From contig NZ_FRAJ01000015.1 in the NCBI RefSeq assembly GCF_900142285.1, positions 1 through 64,000 of the forward strand: DNA of 64,000 nt. Reading direction: 5' to 3'. Each line of letters begins with the position of its first letter. Position 1 is the stretch's first letter. Shown here piece by piece: positions 8,287 to 16,758 of this stretch. A program made the position numbers and the translations under genes. The notes under the pieces are model-generated. The model ran no database searches and was not told where the DNA came from. It saw nothing but the letters and a program-made list of their open reading frames with translations. This DNA is from Caminicella sporogenes DSM 14501. GTDB lineage: Bacteria > Bacillota > Clostridia > Peptostreptococcales > Caminicellaceae.

Positions 8287-8787
8287 ATGAACAATATCGA
8301 AAATCTATTACATCAAATTTTAGAAAATCAAAAACTCATGCAATCTGAAATTAGTGACATTAAATCTGACATCAGCGGCATGAAATCTGAAATTAACAAC
8401 ATCAACTCTGATATTAGCAGTATGAAGTCTGAAATTAACAACATTAACTCTGATATTAGTAGCATAAAATCTGAAATTAACAGTATCAATTCTGATATTA
8501 ACGGCATGAAATCTGAAATTAATAATATTAAATCTGATATCAGTAGTATGAAATCTGAAATAAATAATATCAAATCTGACATAAATGAAATAAAGTCCGA
8601 AATCAAAACCGTAAATAAAAAGATAGATACATTATTTGATAAAGTAGGTGAAAATGCCGAAGAAATTATTAAAATAAACTCTAAACTAAATGTAATAATT
8701 GAAGATATGGATTTTATCAAGCATAAAACATTTGAAAATGAAGAATTTATATTTAGATTAAAGAAAAATCTCTTAATAGTTAAATAA
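8287..8787 (+). CDS. Coiled-coil protein made of 14-residue repeats
   Basis: A 166-residue, hydrophilic, charged protein without signal peptide or membrane segment. Residues 18-115 are seven tandem 14-residue units with consensus MKSEINNINSDISS, i.e. two heptads each, with Ile/Met at a/d positions: a long, regular parallel-type coiled coil. The short N-terminal part and the C-terminal segment (EEIIKINSKLNVIIEDMDFI) continue in heptad style. AAAGGAGG precedes the ATG. It is not homologous to the thiamine genes on either side, and no function can be assigned; scaffolds, phage-tail-like or surface coiled coils look similar. Confidence 0.8.
   Translation: MNNIENLLHQILENQKLMQSEISDIKSDISGMKSEINNINSDISSMKSEINNINSDISSIKSEINSINSDINGMKSEINNIKSDISSMKSEINNIKSDINEIKSEIKTVNKKIDTLFDKVGENAEEIIKINSKLNVIIEDMDFIKHKTFENEEFIFRLKKNLLIVK
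8338..8631 (+). repeat. Seven 42-base in-frame tandem repeats
   Basis: The DNA encoding residues 18-115 of the coiled-coil protein is seven 42-base units. Units two and three encode identical peptides, while their DNA differs only at a few third positions, so the array expanded by duplication and is kept in frame. Copy number may vary between strains. Confidence 0.85.
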
Positions 8788-8797
8788 TTTCTAATTA

Positions 8798-8826
8798 TTG
8801 AAAAATATTTGTAATTATGGTATAAT
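8798..8826 (+). promoter_or_regulatory. SigA-type promoter of the thiamine biosynthesis operon
   Basis: TTGAAA (8798-8803), a 17-base spacer and TATAAT (8821-8826) lie just upstream of the TPP riboswitch. Confidence 0.8.
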
Positions 8827-8853
8827 TTTTCTTGTTAAAAATTCAATATTTTA

Positions 8854-8945
8854 CATCTAGGGGAGCCTATAATGATAGGCTGAGAAAGAGATGTTATCTC
8901 TGACCCTCATAACCTGATGTGGTTAGTACCACCGTAGGGAAGATT
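8854..8945 (+). promoter_or_regulatory. TPP riboswitch aptamer for the thiS-tenI operon
   Basis: Conserved thi-box blocks are present in order: AGGGGAGC, GGCTGAGAAAG, GACCCTCATAACCTGATG and ACCACCGTAGGGAAGAT. ATCT at the start and AGAT at the end close P1. It should repress seven thiamine genes when TPP is abundant. Confidence 0.96.
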
Positions 8946-8962
8946 GATAAAGTATATTAATT

Positions 8963-8997
8963 ATCACAAATTCTCTAGGGATTTGTGATTTTTTATT
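8963..8997 (+). terminator. First terminator downstream of the thi operon TPP riboswitch
   Basis: ATCACAAAT pairs with ATTTGTGAT (loop about nine bases) followed by T6 and a further T-rich stretch. Confidence 0.85.
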
Positions 8998-9012
8998 ACT
9001 TTATTAATTACA

Positions 9013-9045
9013 GTTATGAGGGAGCAAATATATGCTCCTTTTTTT
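9013..9045 (+). terminator. Second terminator with anti-aptamer arm
   Basis: GGAGC/GCTCC (9021-9025 and 9034-9038) with T7 forms a second intrinsic terminator before thiS. Its 5' side overlaps GTTATGAGGG (9013-9022), the exact complement of CCCTCATAAC in the aptamer (8904-8913), so hairpin and aptamer pairing are mutually exclusive. Confidence 0.75.
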
Positions 9046-9084
9046 ATTACTTAAAAACTCTAAAACTGAAAGGAGGGAAATGGA

Positions 9085-9279
9085 TTGATTGTCAATGGTA
9101 TAAAAATGAACTTTAAAAACGGAATAACTGTATTGCAGCTCCTCACTAAACTAAATCTTGACAAAGATAAAGTAGTTGTAGAAGTTAATCGTAAAATTTT
9201 AGACAAAAAACAGTACTCAGATTATTTGCTTAATGAAAATGACAGGATAGAGATAATTAATCTCGTAGGTGGAGGTTAA
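9085..9279 (+). CDS. thiS: Sulfur carrier protein ThiS
   Basis: A 64-residue ubiquitin-like protein that carries the thiocarboxylate sulfur for thiazole synthesis. It ends in the required diglycine (LVGGG). The start is a TTG at 9085 with AGGAGG eight bases upstream; the nearby ATG at 9080 runs into a stop after two codons. First gene of the riboswitch-controlled operon; thiF begins two bases after its stop. Confidence 0.93.
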   Translation: MIVNGIKMNFKNGITVLQLLTKLNLDKDKVVVEVNRKILDKKQYSDYLLNENDRIEIINLVGGG

Positions 9280-9280
9280 A

Positions 9281-10087
9281 ATGCAAATTTTTATAAATGA
9301 ACAAAAAATCAAAGTAAAAGAAAATACTACAGCCTTTGATATTAAAAATCAATTCAAAAAAAATGCAGATATAATTATTCTAAATGGCTTTATTATTAAA
9401 AATAATATAACTTTAAAAGAAAATGACAGGTTGACTTTAATAAAAAAAGGTGAAATACCTTCCAAAAAAGAATTAGAAAATCTCATGCTTGCAAGACATA
9501 CTCCCGGTGTTCACAAAAAAGTAAAAAACGCTATAGTTGGAATTGCAGGTTTAGGTGGTCTTGGCTCAAATGTTGCAGTTTCATTAGCAAGAATAGGCGT
9601 AGGAAACCTTTTATTAGTTGACTTTGACATTGTAGAACCTAGCAACTTAAACAGACAAGCATACTTTATAAGCCATATCGGAATGCCTAAAACAGATGCT
9701 TTAAAAGATTTAATTTCAAAAATTAATCCATTTATAAATGTTAAAACAAAAAATATATATTTAAATGAAAATAATATTGAAAACACATTTTATAATTGTC
9801 AAATCATAGTCGAAGCATTTGACAAACCAAAATCTAAAGCTACATTGATAAATACAGTTCTTAAAAATATGCCTGATAAAATCATAGTTGCTGCATCTGG
9901 AGTAGCAGGCTATTTTTCAAACAATACAATAATCACTAAAAAAATCAGAAAAAACTTTTATTTAATTGGCGATGGTATATCTGAAGCTAAACCCGGCTGT
10001 GGTCTCATGGCTCCTAGAGTTTCCATAGCCGCTAACCATCAAGCCAATACTGTTTTAAGAATCATTATGGGTGAAAAGGATGTGTAA
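9281..10087 (+). CDS. thiF: ThiS adenylyltransferase ThiF with N-terminal ThiS-like domain
   Basis: Adenylates the C-terminal glycine of ThiS. In the 268-residue protein, residues 1-60 form a ubiquitin-like ThiS-type domain that lacks the terminal GG. Residues 65-268 form an E1-like domain with the nucleotide loop GLGGLGSN at about 90-97 and the acidic motif DFDIVEPSNLNRQ. This fused layout is the clostridial ThiF type. The ATG at 9281 is used because the earlier in-frame GTG contains the ribosome-binding site GGAGG. No catalytic-zinc CxxC pairs are evident, as in some short ThiF forms. Confidence 0.9.
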   Translation: MQIFINEQKIKVKENTTAFDIKNQFKKNADIIILNGFIIKNNITLKENDRLTLIKKGEIPSKKELENLMLARHTPGVHKKVKNAIVGIAGLGGLGSNVAVSLARIGVGNLLLVDFDIVEPSNLNRQAYFISHIGMPKTDALKDLISKINPFINVKTKNIYLNENNIENTFYNCQIIVEAFDKPKSKATLINTVLKNMPDKIIVAASGVAGYFSNNTIITKKIRKNFYLIGDGISEAKPGCGLMAPRVSIAANHQANTVLRIIMGEKDV

Positions 10088-10090
10088 AAT

Positions 10091-10861
10091 ATGGATGATA
10101 AACTAATTATTGGTGGGATGGAGCTTGAAAATAGACTTTTCATAGGTACAGGCAAATTCCCAAATAAAAAAATAATTCCTGAAGTTGTAAAAAAATCTGG
10201 TTCAAAAGTAATTACAATGGCTTTAAGAAGAGTTGACTTAAATTCAAAACAAGAAAATATTTTAGACTATATTCCAAAAGACTGCATACTCCTTCCAAAT
10301 ACTTCTGGAGCTAGAAATGCTGAAGAAGCAGTTAGAATTGCAAAACTTGCAAGAGCTATGGGATGTGGAAACTGGATAAAAATTGAAGTCATTTCTGACA
10401 ATAAATATCTACTTCCAGACAATTATGAAACTATAAAAGCTACTGAAATGCTAGCCAAAGAAGGTTTTATAGTTCTTCCTTATATGAATCCTGATTTAAT
10501 GGTTGCAAAAAGTCTTGTCAATGCCGGAGCAGCTGCAGTTATGCCTCTAGGTGCTCCAATTGGAACAAATAGAGGACTTCAAACTAAAGAACTTATTCGC
10601 ATATTGATAGAAGAAATAGACATTCCAATCATAGTAGATGCTGGAATAGGTAAGCCTTCTCATGCCGCACAAGCCATGGAAATGGGAGCAGCTGCAGTAT
10701 TAGTCAATACTGCTATTGCCACTGCCAAAGACCCTGTAAAAATGGCCCATGCTTTTAACTTAAGTGTAAAAGCCGGAAGACTTGCCTACATATCTAAAAT
10801 TGCACCAGAAAAAAAATATGCTGAAGCATCTTCTCCATTAACTGGATTTTTAAATGAATAA
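10091..10861 (+). CDS. thiG: Thiazole synthase ThiG
   Basis: Forms the thiazole phosphate from deoxyxylulose phosphate, dehydroglycine and ThiS thiocarboxylate. The 256-residue TIM barrel carries the imine-forming lysine in NWIKIEV (K97). Phosphate-loop glycines are in [13 protein letters not shown], and [20 protein letters not shown] is typical. It lies directly between thiF and thiH, consistent with the ThiG-ThiH complex of anaerobes. Confidence 0.95.
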   Translation: MDDKLIIGGMELENRLFIGTGKFPNKKIIPEVVKKSGSKVITMALRRVDLNSKQENILDYIPKDCILLPNTSGARNAEEAVRIAKLARAMGCGNWIKIEVISDNKYLLPDNYETIKATEMLAKEGFIVLPYMNPDLMVAKSLVNAGAAAVMPLGAPIGTNRGLQTKELIRILIEEIDIPIIVDAGIGKPSHAAQAMEMGAAAVLVNTAIATAKDPVKMAHAFNLSVKAGRLAYISKIAPEKKYAEASSPLTGFLNE

Positions 10862-10876
10862 AAAAGGTGTGGTCAT

Positions 10877-11980
10877 ATGAGTTTTTATTATGAATATATA
10901 AAATACAATAACTTTGATTTTGAAAATTTTTTTAAACACGTAACAGATTCAGATATTTTAAAAATAATTGATAAAGATAAACTCGATAAATACGATTTTT
11001 TAACTCTCTTATCTCCTACAGCTCAAAAATTCATTGAAAAAATAGCTCAAAAATCACATAAATTAACTATTCAGCACTTTGGAAAAACTATACTTTTATA
11101 TACACCTATGTATCTAGCAAATTTTTGTGTAAATAAATGCTCATACTGTGGATTTAATGTAAGCAATAAAATAACCAGAAAAAAATTATCAACAGAAGAA
11201 ATAGAAACTGAAGCTAAAGCTATTTCTTCAACAGGTCTTAGACACATTTTAATCTTAACAGGTGAATCAAGAACACATACCCCACCATCTTATATAATTA
11301 ATGCAGTAAACATCCTAAAAAAATATTTTGACTCTATTTCAATTGAAATATATCCCTTGACTGAAAAAGAATACAAAGAAGTTATAGACAATGGTGTTGA
11401 TGGATTGACTATATATCAAGAAGTCTATGATGAAAATATCTATGATAAAGTTCATGTTTCAGGACCTAAGAAAAACTACAGATTTAGATTAGACGCTCCT
11501 GAAAGAGCATGCAAATCTAAAATAAGAAATGTAAACATTGGTGCACTATTAGGACTAAATGATTGGAGAAAAGAAGCCTTTTTTACAGGTCTTCATGCTA
11601 AATATCTGTATGATAAATATTCTGATGTAGAAATTAGCATATCTTTACCAAGAATTAGACCTCATATAGGAAATTTCAATGATATTTACGAAGTAGATGA
11701 TAAATCATTAGTTCAAATTTTGCTGGCTTTTAGACTATTTATTCCTCGCATTGGAATAAATATATCTACACGTGAACCTCAAAACCTAAGAGATAACCTC
11801 ATTCCACTAGGAGTTACCAAAATGTCTGCTGGCGTTTCTACAAAAGTCGGAGGACATTCTTCAACTGATAAAACAGAAAGTCAATTCGATATTTCTGACA
11901 AACGCAGTGTAAAAGAAATGATGAATGTAATATCTGCAAGGGGATACCAGCCGGTACTAAAAGACTGGATTCACTTCTAA
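10877..11980 (+). CDS. thiH: 2-iminoacetate synthase ThiH (radical SAM)
   Basis: Cleaves tyrosine with a 5'-deoxyadenosyl radical to give dehydroglycine and p-cresol. The 367-residue protein binds a 4Fe-4S cluster through CxxxCxxC (C84, C88, C91 in [12 protein letters not shown]). The later [20 protein letters not shown] is a typical ThiH segment. Its presence instead of ThiO glycine oxidase fits a strict anaerobe, because the oxygen-using route is absent. Confidence 0.95.
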   Translation: MSFYYEYIKYNNFDFENFFKHVTDSDILKIIDKDKLDKYDFLTLLSPTAQKFIEKIAQKSHKLTIQHFGKTILLYTPMYLANFCVNKCSYCGFNVSNKITRKKLSTEEIETEAKAISSTGLRHILILTGESRTHTPPSYIINAVNILKKYFDSISIEIYPLTEKEYKEVIDNGVDGLTIYQEVYDENIYDKVHVSGPKKNYRFRLDAPERACKSKIRNVNIGALLGLNDWRKEAFFTGLHAKYLYDKYSDVEISISLPRIRPHIGNFNDIYEVDDKSLVQILLAFRLFIPRIGINISTREPQNLRDNLIPLGVTKMSAGVSTKVGGHSSTDKTESQFDISDKRSVKEMMNVISARGYQPVLKDWIHF

Positions 11981-11995
11981 TCAAGAGGTGTAAAT

Positions 11996-13012
11996 ATGAA
12001 TAAAATTTACAGAATAATTGATGCAAATATAAATAGAGTTTCTGAAGGTTTAAGAGTTCTAGAAGATATTGCAAGATTTATATATGATAACTCAAATCTA
12101 TCTAGTACGCTTAGAGAAATAAGACACAGCGTCAGAAAATCATTTAATGATTCTAACTTATTATATTACAGAAATTCTATCAATGACTGTGGCTTAAAAA
12201 TCTCTCAAAATACTATTATTGATAAAAAAGAAACTTTAGAAAATCTCATCTATGCAAACTTTAAAAGAGTCGAAGAAGGATTAAGAAGCATAGAAGAAAA
12301 TTTGAAAATTTTAGGCAAATACTCTGAATCAAAAAAATATGAATTTTTAAGATTTAAAACATATGAATTGGAAAAATCTTTTTTAATCAAAAAATTTTTT
12401 CCACACACCGATATTTATGGAATACTGTGCGAAAATTTATCTTTAGGCAGAAATAATATACAAATAGCAAAAGAAATGATTAAAGCTGGAATAAAAATAA
12501 TCCAATACAGAGAAAAACACAAAAGTAAATTAGAAAAATATAAAGAATGTAAAATAATTCGCACTCTAACTAAAAACAATGATGTATTTTTCATTGTCAA
12601 TGATGATGTAGATATAGCTCTATCTGTAAAAGCAGATGGAATACATATAGGACAAGAAGACATGCCTATAAAAGAAGTAAAAAAATTAGCTCCAAATATG
12701 ATTATAGGCTTATCAACACATAATGAAAATCAAGCTAAAAAGGCAGTAAAAAATGGAGCTGATTACATAGGTGTAGGTCCTATTTTCAAAACAAACACTA
12801 AAAAAAATATTGAAAAATCTGAAGGACTAAATTATCTAAAATGGGTTAGTGAAAACATATCTATTCCATATGTTGCTATAGGCGGCATAAAAGAATCTAA
12901 TATACTTGAAGTCAAAAAAAATGGCGGTAGATGTTTTGCAATGATTTCCGAAATAGTCAGTGCTAAAAACATAGCTGAAAAAGTTAAAAACATTAGAAAG
13001 ATACTAAGTTAA
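11996..13012 (+). CDS. thiE: ThiD2-ThiE fusion: putative HMP-P kinase domain plus thiamine-phosphate synthase
   Basis: A 338-residue two-domain protein. Residues 1-130 match the ThiD2-type N-terminal domain (MNKIYRIIDANINRVSEGLR, LEDIARFIYD, ANFKRVEEGLRSIEE), a family proposed as an alternative HMP-phosphate kinase unrelated to ribokinase-like ThiD. Residues about 138-338 are ThiE, joining HMP-PP and thiazole-P. The ThiE core is intact: YREK (171-174), NDDVDIA (202-208) and HIGQED (217-222). No canonical thiD is seen in this window, so the fused domain may supply that step. The fusion is seen directly; the kinase role is family knowledge plus inference. Confidence 0.9.
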   Translation: MNKIYRIIDANINRVSEGLRVLEDIARFIYDNSNLSSTLREIRHSVRKSFNDSNLLYYRNSINDCGLKISQNTIIDKKETLENLIYANFKRVEEGLRSIEENLKILGKYSESKKYEFLRFKTYELEKSFLIKKFFPHTDIYGILCENLSLGRNNIQIAKEMIKAGIKIIQYREKHKSKLEKYKECKIIRTLTKNNDVFFIVNDDVDIALSVKADGIHIGQEDMPIKEVKKLAPNMIIGLSTHNENQAKKAVKNGADYIGVGPIFKTNTKKNIEKSEGLNYLKWVSENISIPYVAIGGIKESNILEVKKNGGRCFAMISEIVSAKNIAEKVKNIRKILS

Positions 13013-13078
13013 GAATTAAGAATTTAAAATGCTCCTAAAGATTGACCTTAGGCTGAAAAATAAGAGCTAACCTATAAC
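13012..13078 (+). repeat. Divergent copy of the dispersed intercistronic repeat
   Basis: Between thiE and thiC. It starts at the thiE stop with AAGAATTAAGAATTTAAAAT and continues with GACCTTAGGCTGAAAAA and AGAGCTAACC. These words recur in the same order in the guaB-guaA gap read along the transcript (AATTAAGAATTAAAAAG, GACCTTTGGCTGAGAA, GAGAGCTAA). Confidence 0.55.
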
Positions 13079-13119
13079 TTAAAACATTAAGCTTAAAATA
13101 TAAAGAAAGGATGTTTAAT

Positions 13120-14433
13120 ATGAATTATACAACTCAAATGGATGCCGCTAAAAAAGGTATCATTACAAAAGAAATGGAAATTGTATCTAAAAAAGAAAAT
13201 ATAGATGTAAACATTTTAAGACAAAAAATTGCTGAAGGTAAAATTGTAATTCCTGCAAACAAAAACCATAAATCTCTAAACCCTGAAGGTGTTGGAGAAG
13301 GTCTTAGAACAAAAATAAACGTCAATTTAGGCATATCAAAAGACTGCTGCAATATAGAAAAAGAACTTGAAAAAGCAAGAGTAGCAATAGAAATGAAAGC
13401 TGAAGCCATAATGGACCTAAGCTGTTATGGAAAAACTGAAGAATTCAGAAAAAAATTAATTAATATGTCTACTGCAATGATTGGTACTGTACCTGTTTAC
13501 GATGCAGTAGGTTTTTATGATAAAGAATTAAAAGATATATCTTCTGAAGAATTTTTAAAAGTTATAGAAAAACATGCTGAAGATGGCGTTGATTTTATGA
13601 CAATCCATGCTGGAATCAATAGAGAAACTGCTGAAGTTTTTAAAAGAAATAAACGACTCACAAATATAGTCTCAAGAGGCGGCTCCTTACTATATGCTTG
13701 GATGGAACTTAATGATAGAGAAAATCCATTTTATGAACACTTCGATAAGATTTTAGATATATGCGAAAAGTATGATGTAACTATAAGTCTTGGTGATGCA
13801 TGCAGACCGGGAAGTATTAATGATGCTACAGATGCAAGTCAAATTAAAGAACTTATAGTTTTAGGAGAACTTACTAAAAGAGCTTGGGAAAGAAACGTTC
13901 AAATTATAATAGAAGGTCCCGGACATATGCCAATAAATGAAATTGCTGCCAACATGCTACTTGAAAAAAAATTATGCCATGGAGCTCCCTTTTATGTTCT
14001 AGGACCAATTGTTACTGATATTGCCCCAGGTTATGACCATATAACAAGTGCCATAGGTGGTGCTATTGCAGCTGCAAACGGTGCTGACTTTTTATGCTAT
14101 GTTACTCCTGCAGAGCATCTTAGGCTTCCAACTCTCGAAGATATGAAAGAAGGAATAATAGCCACCAAAATAGCTGCTCATGCTGCAGATATAGCTAAAA
14201 ACATAAAAGGTGCAAAAAAATGGGATTATGAAATGAGTAAAGCTAGACAAAATTTAGATTGGGAAAAAATGTTTAAGCTAGCTATCGACCCTGAAAAAAC
14301 AAGAAAGTACCGAAAAGAATCAATGCCTCAGCATGAAGATAGTTGCAGCATGTGTGGAAAAATGTGTTCTATGAGAAATATGAATAAAGTAATGAAAGGT
14401 AAAAATATAAATATTCTCAGAGAGGACGACTAA
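13120..14433 (+). CDS. thiC: Phosphomethylpyrimidine synthase ThiC (radical SAM)
   Basis: Rearranges aminoimidazole ribotide (a purine-pathway intermediate) into HMP-phosphate. The 437-residue enzyme has the C-terminal cluster site CSMCGKMC (C409, C412, C416); the spacing is CX2CX3C, one residue shorter than in E. coli ThiC, a form known in clostridial and archaeal proteins. ATP/SAM and substrate segments such as [11 protein letters not shown] and GAPFYVLGP are present. I prefer the ATG at 13120 because AGAAAGG directly abuts the ATG at 13111. Its substrate links it to the pur operon at 43-56 kb. Confidence 0.95.
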   Translation: MNYTTQMDAAKKGIITKEMEIVSKKENIDVNILRQKIAEGKIVIPANKNHKSLNPEGVGEGLRTKINVNLGISKDCCNIEKELEKARVAIEMKAEAIMDLSCYGKTEEFRKKLINMSTAMIGTVPVYDAVGFYDKELKDISSEEFLKVIEKHAEDGVDFMTIHAGINRETAEVFKRNKRLTNIVSRGGSLLYAWMELNDRENPFYEHFDKILDICEKYDVTISLGDACRPGSINDATDASQIKELIVLGELTKRAWERNVQIIIEGPGHMPINEIAANMLLEKKLCHGAPFYVLGPIVTDIAPGYDHITSAIGGAIAAANGADFLCYVTPAEHLRLPTLEDMKEGIIATKIAAHAADIAKNIKGAKKWDYEMSKARQNLDWEKMFKLAIDPEKTRKYRKESMPQHEDSCSMCGKMCSMRNMNKVMKGKNINILREDD

Positions 14434-14434
14434 T

Positions 14435-15031
14435 GTGCTTTATCTCATTACTAATAGAAAAATAATCAAACAAGGTAACCTCTATAGCATTGTTGAAAGT
14501 GCTGTAATCGGAGGAATAGATAGAGTTATATTAAGAGAAAAAGATTTATCATATGAAAAACTCCTTCTTACAGCATCCATTTTAAAACCAATACTGTCTA
14601 AATACAATGTACCACTTATTATAAATACTAACCTTGAAGTTGCAAAATCATTAAATGCAGATGGATTTCACATAGGTTTTCAAAATATCAAAAATAAAAA
14701 AATTGAGTTTAAAGGAATATTAGGAATATCTGTTCACAATTTAGAAGAAGCTATTGCAGCAGAAAATCTTGGAGCAGATTATCTATTAGCTGGTCATATT
14801 TATAAAACAGATTGCAAAAAAGGATTAAAACCTAAAGGAATTAAGTTAATCAAAGATATAAAAGCAAATGTCAATATCCCTGTAATAGCTTTAGGTGGTA
14901 TAAATGAAAAAAATGCTCCTGAAGTTATTTCAGCAGGAGCCGATGGAATAGCTGTAATGTCATATATAATGAGTTCTAAATTCCCCTACTTATCTGCTAA
15001 AATACTAAAATCGGCAATAACCTTAAAATAA
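14435..15031 (+). CDS. tenI: TenI-type thiazole tautomerase (ThiE-like)
   Basis: A 198-residue ThiE-fold protein. It keeps ILREKD but lacks the ThiE substrate residues: INTN replaces INDD, and HIGFQN replaces HIGQED. It carries GHIYKTDCKKGLKPKG, which closely matches the catalytic segment of B. subtilis TenI, the enzyme that aromatises the ThiG product. So it is better called TenI than a second thiamine-phosphate synthase. The GTG start lies one base after the thiC stop, with AGAGAGG upstream. Last gene of the operon. Confidence 0.82.
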   Translation: MLYLITNRKIIKQGNLYSIVESAVIGGIDRVILREKDLSYEKLLLTASILKPILSKYNVPLIINTNLEVAKSLNADGFHIGFQNIKNKKIEFKGILGISVHNLEEAIAAENLGADYLLAGHIYKTDCKKGLKPKGIKLIKDIKANVNIPVIALGGINEKNAPEVISAGADGIAVMSYIMSSKFPYLSAKILKSAITLK

Positions 15032-15047
15032 ATATTCTTAAAAAGAA

Positions 15048-15078
15048 AAAAACAAAGACTTCTATTCATCTTTGTTTT
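15048..15078. terminator. Bidirectional terminator of the thi operon and yerC-like gene
   Basis: AAAACAAAGA pairs with TCTTTGTTTT and has T-runs in both directions. It overlaps the stop codon of the convergent regulator gene. Confidence 0.8.
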
Positions 15079-15382
15079 TTTCTTTTTTAATTTTTTCTAA
15101 TCTATCAAGAATAATGTTATATCCATCAGCTCCATAATGAATACATCTATTTACTCTACTTATAGTTGCTGTACTAGCTCCAGTTATATCTTCTATCTCA
15201 TGATACGTCTTATTTTCCCTAAGAAGTTTTGCAACTTGAAGCCTTTGAGAAATAGATTGTAATTCCTTAATCGTACATATATCTTCAAAAAATCTATAAC
15301 ATTCTTCTCGATTTCTCAAAAGTAAAATTGCCTCAAATAATTCGTCTAAAAATTCTGAAGAAAGTTTGGAATTATACACCAT
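15062..15382 (-). CDS. YerC/YecD family TrpR-related DNA-binding protein
   Basis: About 106 residues, all helical. The TrpR-like helix-turn-helix is TYHEIEDITGASTATISRVN, preceded by LQSISQRLQVAKLL. Family members (YerC in Bacillus) are small regulators of unclear targets. The ATG at 15382 is preferred because AGGAG lies about nine bases upstream; the frame extends upstream to 15415 without a better site. It is convergent with tenI. Regulated genes are unknown. Confidence 0.88.
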   Translation of the reverse strand: MVYNSKLSSEFLDELFEAILLLRNREECYRFFEDICTIKELQSISQRLQVAKLLRENKTYHEIEDITGASTATISRVNRCIHYGADGYNIILDRLEKIKKEKNKDE

Positions 15383-15584
15383 AATTTTTTCACTCCTATA
15401 TGATATTTTAACCATATTTTTTATTTAAATATATTTTATATTACAAAACATCTTTTTTAAATATATATAACCAAAATTTTCTGAATTAATATTTTCTGCA
15501 GTTTTAGAAATAATATAAATGTATAACTTTTAAATTTTATATACTAGCTATAATCTGTGTATTTAAATTATAAGGAGTGAAAAT

Positions 15585-15797
15585 ATGAATAAATTTAAAA
15601 ATAAAATTAATAAAGACAAAAAATATTTTGGGGCTCAAGACGCAATGAACTTAATTGATAAAACATATAATTCTTCTAATTATCCAATCATTGAAAAAAC
15701 ACAAAACGCCTATGTAATGCCGCTATCTATGAAGCGAGATGTAGATGCTATTGACAGTACAAAATTTTACAGCGAAATAAATAATAATTCAAAATAG
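15585..15797 (+). CDS. Small hypothetical protein (70 residues)
   Basis: I do not recognise this protein. It is polar and lysine/asparagine-rich without membrane segments. A good ribosome-binding site (AAGGAGTG) precedes the ATG, and a strong terminator follows the stop, so it is probably a real monocistronic gene. It lies just upstream of the agr-like locus on the same strand but is separated from it by the terminator. Confidence 0.6.
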   Translation: MNKFKNKINKDKKYFGAQDAMNLIDKTYNSSNYPIIEKTQNAYVMPLSMKRDVDAIDSTKFYSEINNNSK

Positions 15798-15801
15798 CTT
15801 C

Positions 15802-15832
15802 AAAACTCCCTCAAATTTTGAGGGAGTTTTTC
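15802..15832 (+). terminator. Terminator after the 70-residue protein gene
   Basis: AAAACTCCCTCA pairs with TGAGGGAGTTTT over a four-base loop, followed by T-rich sequence. Confidence 0.9.
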
Positions 15833-15955
15833 AAATTTGTTAAATTATAAAAAATTTTAGATTTTTTAGGATTTAATGGCAGGATTTTTCACCTATTTGT
15901 AGAAGATTTATTTTATATTTAATTTTTTAAATTAAAAAAGAAAGGGTCTAGCAAA

Positions 15956-16612
15956 ATGAAAAAGAAATTTGATGTAGAAACGTTCATAACTCACATTTTA
16001 AAAATATTTAAAAAACATTTGGAAATAGACAAAAAACAAGATGCTATTTTAAGATATTCTTTAAGACTATTGATAAGCAGTATTTTAGCATATGCATTTG
16101 CACTTTTGCCTGCATTATTTTTTGGGACTTTTAAACATGTCTTAATAACTATGCTTACTTTTTCCACACTTAGAGTCTTTTCCGGTGGAGCTCACTGTTC
16201 ATGCATGTTAAATTGTGCAATAACCGGTTCTATTTTAGCGAACATTTTAGGACTCTTAAATAAATATATAATTTTAGATAAAAATAATATGCTTAATCTA
16301 ATAATTTTTACTTTCTTTTTCTCACTGTGGTCTATAGGCAAATTTGCTCCTGCCGACACCCCTGGCAAACCTATTACTACAAAAACTAAAAGACAAAAAT
16401 TAAAAAAGATGTCTTTAATAATACTATGCATATGGTGTTTCTTATGTTTAATATGGTTTATTCATTTTGACAAACCCATTATTTTCATTTATGCCTCTAC
16501 ATTTGGAATACTTTGGCAGTCATTTACATTGACAAATACAGGTTATAAGTTTTATAATGTTTTCGACAAAATTTTACATATTTTTTTCAAAGAGGGGGAT
16601 TTATCATGCTAA
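15956..16612 (+). CDS. agrB: AgrB-like peptide-processing membrane protease
   Basis: Integral membrane cysteine protease that trims AgrD and cyclises the signal peptide. It has 218 residues with about five hydrophobic segments. The catalytic pair is in RVFSGGAHCSCMLNC: H80 and C87, the same H-x6-C spacing as S. aureus AgrB (H77/C84). KFAPADTPGKPI is the typical cytoplasmic loop. The last seven bases overlap the agrD start, so the two are translationally coupled. Confidence 0.92.
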   Translation: MKKKFDVETFITHILKIFKKHLEIDKKQDAILRYSLRLLISSILAYAFALLPALFFGTFKHVLITMLTFSTLRVFSGGAHCSCMLNCAITGSILANILGLLNKYIILDKNNMLNLIIFTFFFSLWSIGKFAPADTPGKPITTKTKRQKLKKMSLIILCIWCFLCLIWFIHFDKPIIFIYASTFGILWQSFTLTNTGYKFYNVFDKILHIFFKEGDLSC

Positions 16613-16725
16613 AAAAATTACTACAACTATCTACTGTTATACTCTCTTTTATAGCTCTTTCAAATATAGCTGCAGCTTCAAGTGTCATAGGCTATCAACC
16701 AGAATTACCGAAAGAACTTAAATAA
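16606..16725 (+). CDS. agrD: AgrD-like autoinducing peptide precursor
   Basis: A 39-residue precursor starting at ATG 16606 inside the agrB stop region, with AGAGGGGG upstream. It has an N-terminal amphipathic/hydrophobic helix (MLKKLLQLSTVILSFIAL), then SNIAAASSVIGY, then the charged recognition tail QPELPKELK that AgrB requires. In most AgrD a cysteine sits four residues before the end of the core; here that position is Ser26 (SVIGY). The predicted product is a five-membered lactone ring with a short tail, instead of a thiolactone. Serine rings are known in a few staphylococci, so the substitution is plausible but unusual. Confidence 0.88.
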   Translation: MLKKLLQLSTVILSFIALSNIAAASSVIGYQPELPKELK

Positions 16726-16758
16726 TAAAATATGAAAATATTTTTAGGGGTGTAGTAT

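Noticed and set aside
8338-8631. Repeat array considered as CRISPR
   Set aside because: Units are contiguous, in frame and without spacers; no cas genes are in the window.
8328-8720. Long open frame antisense to the coiled-coil gene
   Set aside because: It arises from the repeated 42-base units read backwards (Ile/Leu/Ser-rich) and has no start signals.
14435-15031. Second thiamine-phosphate synthase (ThiE)
   Set aside because: Key ThiE residues are replaced, and the TenI catalytic segment GHIYKTDCKKG is present.
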